Assembly (NCBI GenBank): GCA_016793115.1
Contig: JAEUIN010000309.1
Location: 1-32,325, forward strand
DNA: 32,325 nt
DNA from: Planctomycetaceae bacterium
Lineage (GTDB): Bacteria; Planctomycetota; Planctomycetia; Pirellulales; PNKZ01
Direction of reading: 5' to 3'
Shown in pieces: positions 16,398-23,775 of this stretch (the first letter of the stretch is position 1; each line of letters starts with the position of its first letter). Both the position numbers and the translations under genes were made by a program. Under the pieces are notes generated by a model. The model did not search any database. It was not told the DNA's origin and was given only the letters and a program-made list of their open reading frames with translations.

Positions 16398-17315
16398 ATG
16401 CGACATTTGTTCTCGATTAACGATCTTTCCAGCGCCGAAATCGAGCGGATCTTCGCGATTACGCAAGATCTCAAATCGAAGTTCGAGCAAGGCGTCCGCG
16501 AACCGTTGTTGCCGGGTCGGGTGATGGCGTTACTGTTCGAAAAGCCCTCGCTACGCACGCGTGTCAGCTTTGAAGCGGGCATGAGCCACCTGGGAGGCAG
16601 CAGCCTCTTTCTCGGTGAAGACGTCGGCTGGGGTTCACGCGAAAGCATCGCCGATTTCGGCCGCGTCTTGAGCCAGTTCGTCGACGTCATCGTCGTCCGC
16701 GCCAAGGCCCATCAAAAGATCCTCGACCTCGCCGAACACAGCACCTGCCCGGTCATCAACGGCCTGACGGATTATTGCCACCCCTGCCAAGCACTCGCCG
16801 ACCTCTATACGGTTCGCGAGCACTTCGCCGCAATGAAAGGGTTGAAGGTGGCTTACGTCGGCGACGCGAACAACGTGGCCCGCAGCCTCGGTGAAATCTG
16901 CGGCAAACTCGGCGTGAAGTTCGCCTGCGCGGCGCCTAACGGCTATCAGTTTTCCGACGAAGAAGTGAAGCAACTCCGGCAAGAGTCGTCGGGAATCAAC
17001 CTGCAACTCACCGACGATCCTAAGGCGGCGGTTAAGGATGCGCAAGCCGTTTATACCGACGTCTGGACGAGCATGGGACAAGAAGCCGAACGCGAAGTCC
17101 GCCGCAAGGTGTTCGCCGCCTATCAGGTTAACGAATCACTGATGAAGGCCGCGCCGAAAGACGCCCTCTTTATGCACTGCCTCCCGGCAAATCGCGGTGA
17201 AGAGGTCACCGACGGCGTGATGGACTCACAGAATAGCGTCGTCGTCCAGCAGGCCGGCAATCGTATGCACGTGCAAAAAGGCGTGCTCGCTTGGCTGCTG
17301 GGCTCGAAAGCCTAA
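16398..17315 (+). CDS. argF: Ornithine carbamoyltransferase
   Basis: ArgF makes citrulline from ornithine and carbamoyl phosphate. Motifs are complete: carbamoyl-phosphate loop as EKPSLRTRVSFE (SLRTR where many enzymes have STRTR), GLTDYCHPCQALADL, YVGDANNVARSL, ornithine-binding DVWTSMGQE and HCLPANRGEEVTDGV. The chosen start, ATG 16398 (MRHLFSINDLS), gives 305 residues and the usual family N-terminus, 4 bp past the argD stop. ATG 16383 overlaps argD by 11 bases and adds five residues. Neither has a strong Shine-Dalgarno, so translational coupling with argD is likely. DVWTSMG marks an ornithine rather than acetylornithine transcarbamylase. Confidence 0.95.
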   Translation: MRHLFSINDLSSAEIERIFAITQDLKSKFEQGVREPLLPGRVMALLFEKPSLRTRVSFEAGMSHLGGSSLFLGEDVGWGSRESIADFGRVLSQFVDVIVVRAKAHQKILDLAEHSTCPVINGLTDYCHPCQALADLYTVREHFAAMKGLKVAYVGDANNVARSLGEICGKLGVKFACAAPNGYQFSDEEVKQLRQESSGINLQLTDDPKAAVKDAQAVYTDVWTSMGQEAEREVRRKVFAAYQVNESLMKAAPKDALFMHCLPANRGEEVTDGVMDSQNSVVVQQAGNRMHVQKGVLAWLLGSKA

Positions 17316-17345
17316 GCACGCCGTTTCGCCATATTCGGAGTAGTC

Positions 17346-18074
17346 ATGGCCCGACACGACGGTCGCAAGCCCACTCAGCTTCGCGAGTGGAAAATCAAAC
17401 GCAAATACACCCGCAACGCGCCGGGAAGCGTTCTGATCACCTCCGGGCGCACGACGGTGCTCTGCACGGCGAGCGTCGACGATTCGGTGCCCCCGTGGAT
17501 GAAGGGCAAAGGCAAAGGTTGGGTCACGGCCGAGTACAACATGCTCCCCGGCAGCACCTCGCCGCGCAAACAGCGCGAGCGCGGCGGCAAAGTCGACGGT
17601 CGAACGACGGAGATCCAGCGACTCATCGGCCGCGGTGTGCGGGCAGTGGTCGACATGACGGCGCTCGGCGAGCGGACGATTACGCTCGACTGCGACGTGC
17701 TCGAGGCAGACGGCGGCACGCGCACGGCGAGCATTACCGGCGCGTTTGTCGCCCTCGTCGACGCCGTTCGTAGCTTCGCTTCCGCCGAGCAAGCGAAGGC
17801 GATCATTCGCGATTCGGTCGCCGCCGCGAGCGTCGGCATCGTCGAAGGTATTCCGGTTCTCGATCTCGACTACGTCGAAGACGTGGCCGCACACGTCGAC
17901 ATGAACGTCGTGATGACCGGCGGCGGCAAGTTTGTCGAAGTTCAAGGCACCGGCGAAAACGCCGTATTCGACGAACACGAACTTACGGCGATGCTCAAAT
18001 TGGCCCGCGGCGGCCTGAAAGAACTCACCCTGCTGCAAAGGGATTCGCTCGGCAAGTTTTGGCCGTTCGGCTGA
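17346..18074 (+). CDS. rph: Ribonuclease PH
   Basis: RNase PH is a phosphorolytic 3'-5' exoribonuclease that trims tRNA 3' ends. The 242-residue product is of standard length and opens with MARHDGRKPTQLREWKI. Conserved blocks follow: GSVLITSGRTTVLCTASVDD, GWVTAEYNMLPGSTSPRKQR (active-site region), LGERTITLDCDVLEADGGTR and DLDYVEDVAAHVDMNVVMTG. GGAG lies 5 nt before the ATG, and the gene begins 30 bp past argF, so it is probably the fourth gene of the arg unit. The small zinc-ribbon gene starts 20 bp downstream. Confidence 0.95.
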   Translation: MARHDGRKPTQLREWKIKRKYTRNAPGSVLITSGRTTVLCTASVDDSVPPWMKGKGKGWVTAEYNMLPGSTSPRKQRERGGKVDGRTTEIQRLIGRGVRAVVDMTALGERTITLDCDVLEADGGTRTASITGAFVALVDAVRSFASAEQAKAIIRDSVAAASVGIVEGIPVLDLDYVEDVAAHVDMNVVMTGGGKFVEVQGTGENAVFDEHELTAMLKLARGGLKELTLLQRDSLGKFWPFG

Positions 18075-18094
18075 TTCTCGCGAGGACGGCCGGC

Positions 18095-18274
18095 ATGATT
18101 CTCAGTTGCGAATGCGGCGGCAAAGTATCGACGGAGGCCAAACAGTGCCCGCATTGCGGCAAGCCGGGACCGTTCGCGCCGCCGGCTCCGCCGAAGACTT
18201 CGCTGTTACCGCAACTGCTCTTGGCGGTCTTGCTCTCGATCGCAGGCATCGCCCTGCTTCTGAAGCTGATGTAG
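18095..18274 (+). CDS. Small zinc-ribbon single-pass membrane protein
   Basis: Starting at ATG 18095 gives 59 residues, preceded by GAGGA at 8 nt. The longer frame from 18059 overlaps rph and adds unlikely residues. Four cysteines in CECGGKVSTEAKQCPHCGKP (about residues 5-24) form a CxC...CPHC zinc ribbon, followed by a Pro-rich hinge (GPFAPPAPPK) and one hydrophobic helix (LLPQLLLAVLLSIAGIALLL). The expected topology puts the zinc ribbon in the cytoplasm. It is probably cotranscribed with rph. The last 69 bp overlap the 3' end of the opposite-strand acyltransferase gene. The function is unknown. Confidence 0.7.
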   Translation: MILSCECGGKVSTEAKQCPHCGKPGPFAPPAPPKTSLLPQLLLAVLLSIAGIALLLKLM

Positions 18275-19438
18275 AGCTCGCGGCGACTCGCCGCGAAGCG
18301 CCTCGTCCAACGCGATCGACTCGTCGTCGTACGCGCTGACCAAGTTTTGCAGATCGTCGATCGCCTGTTTCATGCGCCAAGCCATGCCCCGCCAACTTGC
18401 GCCGTTCGCGTAGGGCAAACGGTAAATCGGCGCTATTCGCGAAAGCAGCGGCTTTTTTGCCGGCAGCGAACCGGGCCCTAGATCGATCGTACGATCACCG
18501 CGTCTGATTGAGTCTTCGACGACCTTAAGATACATCAGATTACCGACGCCCGCCTTCGCCGCCTCGGCGTCGAAGCCGGTTCGGCAACCGAACAGAGCGT
18601 CGCCGTAGCGGTAGCAATACAAGAATGCACACGGACGATCATTGAGATACAGCAGATTAATGTCGGCGGCCCCGGCACGACACGCCGTCGCGTGCATCGC
18701 TCGAAAAAAAGCTCGCACCGGCTCGTGTGTGAGAGTCGTGCCGTTGGTCGACGATCCTTGCCAACTGCGTTGTGCGACGCGTTCGCAATCGTCGTATAGC
18801 TCCCATCGCGGAGCGCCGTCGTCGTTTCCGCCGACCGGCCGGTAGCGCTCGTAGCGCAGCATGCCCAAGTCGGTGATCCGGCGCGACCACCGCCGAAAAT
18901 TCGTGCGCCATTTCGCCGGCCTTGTAGACAAGTAGGCGTCGAGCGACTCCGGCAAATCGATAAACGAAGTGAAATCCGTGCGTTTGGGCGTCGCGCCGAA
19001 ATTGGCTCGCGCCATAAGTTCCTGCGTCCCTGCCGGATCGCAATCCGGCGCAGGCGTAAATCGCAAATCGAGCATATCCCAGTCGCGGCGAGTCGAACCG
19101 AGATACTCCAGCGCGGCCGCGAGCGTTTCGCGCGGCCGGGGTCCGATCGGTCCGTAATACGATCCCCAATAAGCCAACGGATAAGTGAGAATACGCATCC
19201 GCCCCAGCTTGGTCGTCTCACGGAGTATCGTCAGCGGTACGATGCCCACCGTCTTCGGTCCGTGTCGCACCACGAGAATCCGCAGCGACTGCTCCGCGCC
19301 GTAGAACCGCCAATAGGTTTCCAACCAATCGAAGCTACGAAAGAAGGTCGCTTGGGGCGTCGCTCGGAGCAGTGCGTCCCAGTCCGCGCGCAATTCGTTT
19401 GCGGCCGCTAGATCGGTGACAAGTTCGACATGAAACAT
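18206..19438 (-). CDS. GNAT/FemAB-like acyltransferase (CelD/BcsL type)
   Basis: The 410-residue cytoplasmic protein matches the layout of the Acetyltransf_6 (CelD/BcsL, FemAB-like) group. The N-terminal half has FFRSFDWLETYWRFYG, RILVVRHGPKTVGIVPLTIL and AYWGSYYGPIGPRP. A basic helix segment around RPAKWRTNFRRWSRRI follows. The C-terminal GNAT core includes INLLYLNDRPCAFLYCYRYG, CRTGFDAEAAKAGVGNLMYL and a DRTIDLGPGSLPAKK strand. Such enzymes acylate exopolysaccharides or peptidoglycan precursors; the substrate is not inferable. It is last in the ffh-to-yraN direction, 126 bp past yraN, so it may or may not be in that operon. Its 3' end overlaps the convergent zinc-ribbon gene. Confidence 0.8.
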   Translation of the reverse strand: MFHVELVTDLAAANELRADWDALLRATPQATFFRSFDWLETYWRFYGAEQSLRILVVRHGPKTVGIVPLTILRETTKLGRMRILTYPLAYWGSYYGPIGPRPRETLAAALEYLGSTRRDWDMLDLRFTPAPDCDPAGTQELMARANFGATPKRTDFTSFIDLPESLDAYLSTRPAKWRTNFRRWSRRITDLGMLRYERYRPVGGNDDGAPRWELYDDCERVAQRSWQGSSTNGTTLTHEPVRAFFRAMHATACRAGAADINLLYLNDRPCAFLYCYRYGDALFGCRTGFDAEAAKAGVGNLMYLKVVEDSIRRGDRTIDLGPGSLPAKKPLLSRIAPIYRLPYANGASWRGMAWRMKQAIDDLQNLVSAYDDESIALDEALRGESPRALHQLQKQGDACDREQDRQEQLR

Positions 19439-19564
19439 GGAGAGGCGGCCCGGCGGTGGCGGAGATGCGAGCGAACTCGCTCCCGCAATCGTAGCTCACG
19501 CCGAGCGGCCGCCGCCGAACATGCCGAACGTGCCGGTTGTAGCGGTCGACGGAATGCCGAATCG

Positions 19565-19999
19565 CTAAGAATGAAATCCGTCGTCGCCATGCGCCTCGAA
19601 GGCGTTGCGGAAGTGTTCGATCGAGGGCTCGCTGCCGCCTTCCGGCCAAACAATCGCCACGACATCGAATCGCGCGCGGCACCCCGTGAGCTTTCGGCTC
19701 TTCAGATAATGCATGGCGGCTCGAGTCATTCGAGCCTGTTTCTTGCGGTCGACGGCCAGAGCAGGTGTGCCGCGAGAGGTGCTGCGCCGCGTCTTCACTT
19801 CGACGAAGACAAGCGTTTCGCCGTCGAAGGCGATGAGATCCAGTTCGCCGGAAGGCAATCGCAGGCCACGTTCGACGACGCGCATGCCCGCCTTCCTCAA
19901 ATACTGCTCGGCCGCAAGTTCACCTCGCTTGCCGAGCCCGCCGCCCGGCGACGGACGTCGTCGCCAAGCGTTCCAAAGGTTCGTCCAAGGCCAGGCCAC
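19565..19999 (-). CDS. yraN: YraN family protein (UPF0102, endonuclease-like fold)
   Basis: The 144-residue protein has the YraN/UPF0102 core: GKRGELAAEQYLRKAGMRVV, LPSGELDLIAFDGETLVFVE and VEVKTRRS. The Asp and E-x-K residues are laid out as in restriction-endonuclease-like folds. A Trp/Arg/Pro-rich N-terminal 20 residues may mean the true start is internal. The family is conserved but its biochemical role is uncertain. It lies 33 bp past rplS, its usual neighbourhood in bacteria, although rnhB, often found between the two, is missing. Confidence 0.9.
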   Translation of the reverse strand: MAWPWTNLWNAWRRRPSPGGGLGKRGELAAEQYLRKAGMRVVERGLRLPSGELDLIAFDGETLVFVEVKTRRSTSRGTPALAVDRKKQARMTRAAMHYLKSRKLTGCRARFDVVAIVWPEGGSEPSIEHFRNAFEAHGDDGFHS

Positions 20000-20032
20000 G
20001 GCGCGAACCTCATTTTACGAGTGCGTCGGGGC

Positions 20033-20461
20033 CTACTTCGCGGCGGCGGCGAGTTTCTTCGACTCGGATTTCTTCGCGCCGGCGGCCTTTTTGGTTTCGG
20101 CCGTCGTCGTATCGCGTTCGCGCAGACGGGTCGACTTGCCGACGCGATCGCGCAGGTAATACAGCTTCGCACGGCGCGTCACGCCCGAGCGCTTCACTTC
20201 CACGGCGGCGATCTTCGGCGAGTGCAACGGAAACTTGCGTTCGACGCCTTCCCCTTGCACGATGCGGCGCACGGTGAAGTTCGCACGGCTGCCCGCACCC
20301 GAGCGCGCGATGACCAAGCCGTTGAAAATCTGAATGCGTTCCTTATCGCCTTCCAGAATCCGCGTGTGAACGTCGACCGTGTCGCCGACTTCGAACTGCG
20401 GAATGTCCTTAGCTTCTTTAAGGCTGCTCTTTTCGACGAGGGCGAGAATCTTGTGGGTCAT
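20033..20461 (-). CDS. rplS: 50S ribosomal protein bL19
   Basis: bL19 sits at the 30S/50S interface. The canonical body runs from residue 1 to about 115, with IPQFEVGDTVDVHTRILEGD, RIQIFNGLVIARSGAGSRAN, FTVRRIVQGEGVERKFPLHS and VKRSGVTRRAKLYYLRDRVG. A tail of about 27 residues (TTTAETKKAAGAKKSESKK and onward) rich in Lys and Ala extends past the usual end. It lies 86 bp past trmD in the ffh-rpsP-trmD-rplS order. Confidence 0.97.
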   Translation of the reverse strand: MTHKILALVEKSSLKEAKDIPQFEVGDTVDVHTRILEGDKERIQIFNGLVIARSGAGSRANFTVRRIVQGEGVERKFPLHSPKIAAVEVKRSGVTRRAKLYYLRDRVGKSTRLRERDTTTAETKKAAGAKKSESKKLAAAAK

Positions 20462-20547
20462 GGCAGTAATCCTTTCCGATCTTTGGGCCGCCGCTCACAG
20501 GCGTACGCGGCGGACTTTTTATAGCAAACTCGTTTCGAACGATTGTC

Positions 20548-21291
20548 TCATTCTTCGCAACCCGACTGCGGCGTTTCGTCCGCCAACAAGTCGGCTCTGC
20601 GATCTTTTGTACGTCGGTAACTCTGCCGCTTTCGCCACTCGGCAATCGCTTCGTGATTGCCGCTCAGCAAAATCTCGGGCACTTCGAGCCCGCGAAACTC
20701 GCGCGGACGGGTGTATTGCGGAAACTCGAGCATTCGGTTGCCCGACGAAAACGAATCGTCGACCGAACTGCGTTCGTCTCCCAACACGCCCGGAATCAGC
20801 CTCATGCAAGCGTCGATGACGACCATCGCGGCGACTTCGCCTCCATTAAGGATAAAGTCGCCTACGGATATTTCGTCAGGCCGCAGGATCTGCTTGATCC
20901 GTTCGTCGAACCCTTCATAGCGACCGCACAGCAGCAGCAGCCTGCGATGCGTTGCTAGCTCTTCAACCGTGTCTTGTCGGAGCGGACGGCCTTGCGGCGA
21001 CAGCATCACGAGATGACCGGACTCAAGCCCTTCCCTCTCCGCATTTCCGGCTGCGTCGCGACCGGCTTGAACGGCCTCGACGCAATCCACGACCGGCTTC
21101 GGCATCAGCACCATGCCCGGACCGCCCCCGAACGGGCGATCGTCGACATGCTTATGTCTTCCTTCGGCCCAATCGCGGATGTTATGCAACCGAACGTCGA
21201 CCAGCTTGCGCTCGATCGCCAGCTTCAACAAGCTCTCGCCGATGTAGCCCGAGAAGATGTCGGGGAACAACGTAAGCACGTCGAAACGCAT
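20548..21291 (-). CDS. trmD: tRNA (guanine-N1)-methyltransferase
   Basis: TrmD methylates G37 of tRNAs using SAM through a trefoil-knot fold. The start at ATG 21291 gives MRFDVLTLFPDIFSGYIGES, the family N-terminus; the frame from 21315 only adds eight residues. Motifs are DDRPFGGGPGMVLMPKPVVD, LLLLCGRYEGFDERIKQ, ISVGDFILNGGEVAAMVVID and MRLIPGVLGDERSSVDDSFS; the length of 247 residues is normal. GAGGA lies about 10 nt before the start. It follows rpsP directly, with no rimM between them. Confidence 0.96.
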   Translation of the reverse strand: MRFDVLTLFPDIFSGYIGESLLKLAIERKLVDVRLHNIRDWAEGRHKHVDDRPFGGGPGMVLMPKPVVDCVEAVQAGRDAAGNAEREGLESGHLVMLSPQGRPLRQDTVEELATHRRLLLLCGRYEGFDERIKQILRPDEISVGDFILNGGEVAAMVVIDACMRLIPGVLGDERSSVDDSFSSGNRMLEFPQYTRPREFRGLEVPEILLSGNHEAIAEWRKRQSYRRTKDRRADLLADETPQSGCEE

Positions 21292-21348
21292 GGCGACCGG
21301 TTCCTCAAGCGGCACGACCGACGATCGGACGGCCGCCTGACAATTCGC

Positions 21349-21789
21349 TTAGCCTGCCGACTGTTCGGCCGCGGCTTCTTCCGCTCCGCCTTCGGCGGCG
21401 GGAGTTTCGGCCGAGGCCGCAGCTTCGGCGGGCTGCTCGCCCGGCTTGGCCTTGGCTTCAAACACCGCTTCCGGAGCCGGCGGCACGATCTTCGGCATGG
21501 CGAGCCGAGCCCGAGCCTCTTCTTGCTCCTTCAGACGGATGCCCGAAGGGCCGTACTTCTTGATGAACACGGCGACGTGCTCGCTCGGCTTCGCCCCGAC
21601 GCCGAGCCAATAGCTCAACCGCTCTTGGTTCATCACGACGCGAGCGTCGACGTCCGGCACCTTCGGATCGTAGGTACCGAGTTCTTCGATCACCTTACCG
21701 TCGCGCGGGCTGCGCGAGTCGACGGCACAGATCCGGTAGAACGGGCGATGCTTGCGCCCCATCTGCTTCATGCGAATCCTGACTGCCAC
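21349..21789 (-). CDS. rpsP: 30S ribosomal protein bS16 with acidic Ala-rich C-terminal extension
   Basis: The bS16 core (residues 1 to about 85) is intact: VRIRMKQMGRKHRPFYRICA, DSRSPRDGKVIEELGTYDPK and RLSYWLGVGAKPSEHVAVFI. The product is 146 residues, against the usual 80-90, because of a tail of about 50 residues rich in Ala, Glu and Pro (KPGEQPAEAAASAETPAAEG and onward). The tail is in frame with normal codon usage, so a frameshift is unlikely. The gene is 92 bp past ffh. Confidence 0.96.
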   Translation of the reverse strand: MAVRIRMKQMGRKHRPFYRICAVDSRSPRDGKVIEELGTYDPKVPDVDARVVMNQERLSYWLGVGAKPSEHVAVFIKKYGPSGIRLKEQEEARARLAMPKIVPPAPEAVFEAKAKPGEQPAEAAASAETPAAEGGAEEAAAEQSAG

Positions 21790-21881
21790 GAATCTTCTCC
21801 TCTCGAACTAAACGAATCGTTGAATCGAACTGAAAACGGTCGTCGCCGAGCGGCCGCTCAGTCGCGACGCCCGACCAAAAA

Positions 21882-23360
21882 TCATTTGCCCTTTTGCTCG
21901 CGCTTCTTCTTGCGCATTTCCTTCTCACGCTGCTTTTGCAGCCGCTTGCGTTCTTCGGCCGTGAGCCGCTTGCCGGTCCCCTGCTTCTCCCGCGCGAGTG
22001 CCGCGCCGGGATTCATCAAGCCGCCGCGGCGTAGCTCGTCGACCTTCTTCAGCCGATCGCGCATGCCCATCGACGCCATCGAAGTCATCAATTGAGCCAT
22101 GCCGTCGAATTGCTTGAGCAGCCCCGAAACCTCCGAAGGGTCGACTCCCGCTCCGGCGGCGATGCGGCGACGGCGACCGGCGTCGATGACTCGCGTCGGA
22201 TTGCGACGTTCGTCCATCGTCATTGAGTCGATGATGCCGCCGATGCGTCGCATCTCCTTATCGGCGTCGGCGTCGCCCATCATTTCCTTAAGCTGGCCCA
22301 TGCCGGGAATCAGGCCCATCAACTTATTCAACGGGCCCATGCGGCGGGTCTGGTTCAGCATCTTGCGGAAGTCGTCGAGCGTAAATTTGCCCGCGCGAAG
22401 CCTTTCCTCCTGCTTCGCCATCTCATCCTGATCGACCTTCTGCTGGGCCATCTCGACGAGCGACAACATATCGCCCATGCCGAGAATTCGGCCTGCCATC
22501 CGGTCCGGATGGAATTCTTCGAGCGCGTCGAGATGCTCGCCGGTGCCCATGAATTTGAGCGGCACGCCGGTCACGGCCTTCACGCTCAATGCGGCGCCGC
22601 CGCGAGCGTCGCCGTCGAGCTTCGTCATGATGACGCCGTCGAGCTCAAGCGCTTCGTTAAACGCCTTGGCGCTGTTTACGGCGTCTTGGCCGGTCATGCC
22701 GTCGACGACGAGGTAGACTTGCCCGGGTTCCACGCGGCGATCAATCCGCTTGAGTTGCTCCATCAACTCGTCGTCGATGTGCAATCGGCCGGCGGTATCG
22801 AGAATGACGACGTCCGCGCCCTGCTGCTTGGCCTGCTTAACGCCGTTCTGACATACGAGCACAGGGTCTTGCTGGCCCGGTTCGGTGTAAACCGGCACGC
22901 CGAGTTGCGTGCCGAGCACCTTGAGTTGCTCGATGGCCGCCGGACGCTGCAAGTCGGCCGCGACGAGCATCGGCTTTTTGCCGCGGGTTTGCAGCAGCTT
23001 GGCGAGCTTGCCGCAAGTCGTGGTTTTGCCGGAGCCTTGCAGACCGCACATCATCAAAATCGTCACGTCGCCGCGCAGGTGCAGCGAGTGATCGACGGGG
23101 CCCATCAAGTTGATGAGCTCTTGATGCACGATGCCGACAAGTTGCTCCGTGGGCCGCAATGATTGCAGCACCTTTTCGCCGAGAGCCTGTTCGGAAACGC
23201 GGCCGATAAACTCGCGGACGACGGGCAGACTGACGTCGGCCTCAAGCAGCGATTGCTCGACGAGCTTGAGGCCGTCGCGCATATTGCCTTCGGTCAACTT
23301 GGCCTTACCGGTCAAGGACTTAAAAGCGGCGCCGAGGCTCTGTTGGAGCGAATCGAACAT
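21882..23360 (-). CDS. ffh: Signal recognition particle protein Ffh
   Basis: Ffh is the GTPase that binds signal sequences and 4.5S RNA and docks with FtsY. Starting at ATG 23360 (MFDSLQQSLGAAFKSLTGK) gives 492 residues; the open frame to 23429 adds an atypical hydrophobic stretch. The N domain is followed by the G domain with CGLQGSGKTTTCGKLAKLLQ (P-loop), VILDTAGRLHIDDE and MTKLDGDARGGAALSVKAVT. The Met-rich M domain has RMGPLNKLMGLIPGMGQLKE and ends in a basic Lys/Arg/Glu tail. It leads the ffh-rpsP-trmD-rplS-yraN unit, with a candidate promoter about 120-150 bp upstream. Confidence 0.97.
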   Translation of the reverse strand: MFDSLQQSLGAAFKSLTGKAKLTEGNMRDGLKLVEQSLLEADVSLPVVREFIGRVSEQALGEKVLQSLRPTEQLVGIVHQELINLMGPVDHSLHLRGDVTILMMCGLQGSGKTTTCGKLAKLLQTRGKKPMLVAADLQRPAAIEQLKVLGTQLGVPVYTEPGQQDPVLVCQNGVKQAKQQGADVVILDTAGRLHIDDELMEQLKRIDRRVEPGQVYLVVDGMTGQDAVNSAKAFNEALELDGVIMTKLDGDARGGAALSVKAVTGVPLKFMGTGEHLDALEEFHPDRMAGRILGMGDMLSLVEMAQQKVDQDEMAKQEERLRAGKFTLDDFRKMLNQTRRMGPLNKLMGLIPGMGQLKEMMGDADADKEMRRIGGIIDSMTMDERRNPTRVIDAGRRRRIAAGAGVDPSEVSGLLKQFDGMAQLMTSMASMGMRDRLKKVDELRRGGLMNPGAALAREKQGTGKRLTAEERKRLQKQREKEMRKKKREQKGK

Positions 23361-23693
23361 CGTGGGGGCGTAAAACGGCGAAACGACAGACAAACAAAAC
23401 GCAACCGCCGTCGCGATGAACGTTGCCATCGGACGAACGACGATCGACTACCGACCCTGGGCAGGCCGGAGGTAAACGGCCATTCTAGCGAAAAGGTCGT
23501 GATTTTCGCAATCCACGCCGGCACGAATCGCGGAGGTTTCCCCGGCACCCCCGGAATTCGGAGAAACCGCGCAATTTGCCGCAAATGACGAACTCGTCCG
23601 CTCGAACGGCGGCGACTTCCAAGAGTCCGACCATACGCCTTGACTGGTGCCGTGAATTCGGAAACAGAACGGTTCAACTAGATCAACCGCGCA
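23361..23693. other. ffh upstream intergenic region
   Basis: This gap of about 330 bp lies between ffh and the PDZ-gene terminator. It contains the candidate ffh promoter at 23482-23511. I see no small RNA gene, tRNA or convincing small ORF here. Open frames reaching into it on the minus strand are extensions of the ffh frame or lack start signals and family sequence. Confidence 0.5.
23482..23511 (-). promoter_or_regulatory. Candidate promoter of the ffh operon
   Basis: On the minus strand TTGCGA (complement of 23506-23511) and TAGAAT (complement of 23482-23487) are spaced 18 bp apart. The -10 matches consensus at 5 of 6 bases and the -35 at 4 of 6. It would give a leader of about 115 nt before ATG 23360. 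Confidence 0.45.
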
Positions 23694-23731
23694 TAAAAAA
23701 GATCGCCGGAGCCCTGCGGTGGCTCCGGCGA
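23694..23731 (-). terminator. Rho-independent terminator after the PDZ protein gene
   Basis: TCGCCGGAGCC (23703-23713) and GGCTCCGGCGA (23721-23731) form a perfect 11-bp stem around a 7-base loop. On the minus strand the stem is followed by six T residues (complement of 23695-23700). It lies 44 bp past the stop of the PDZ gene. Confidence 0.92.
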
Positions 23732-23775
23732 CCTGATCCAATCGCCAGGACTATGCAATCAGTAAAGCGCGAATC

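Noticed and set aside
19430..20524. Plus-strand 364-codon frame opposite yraN and rplS
   Set aside because: It is antisense to two recognised genes and its translation shows no family features.
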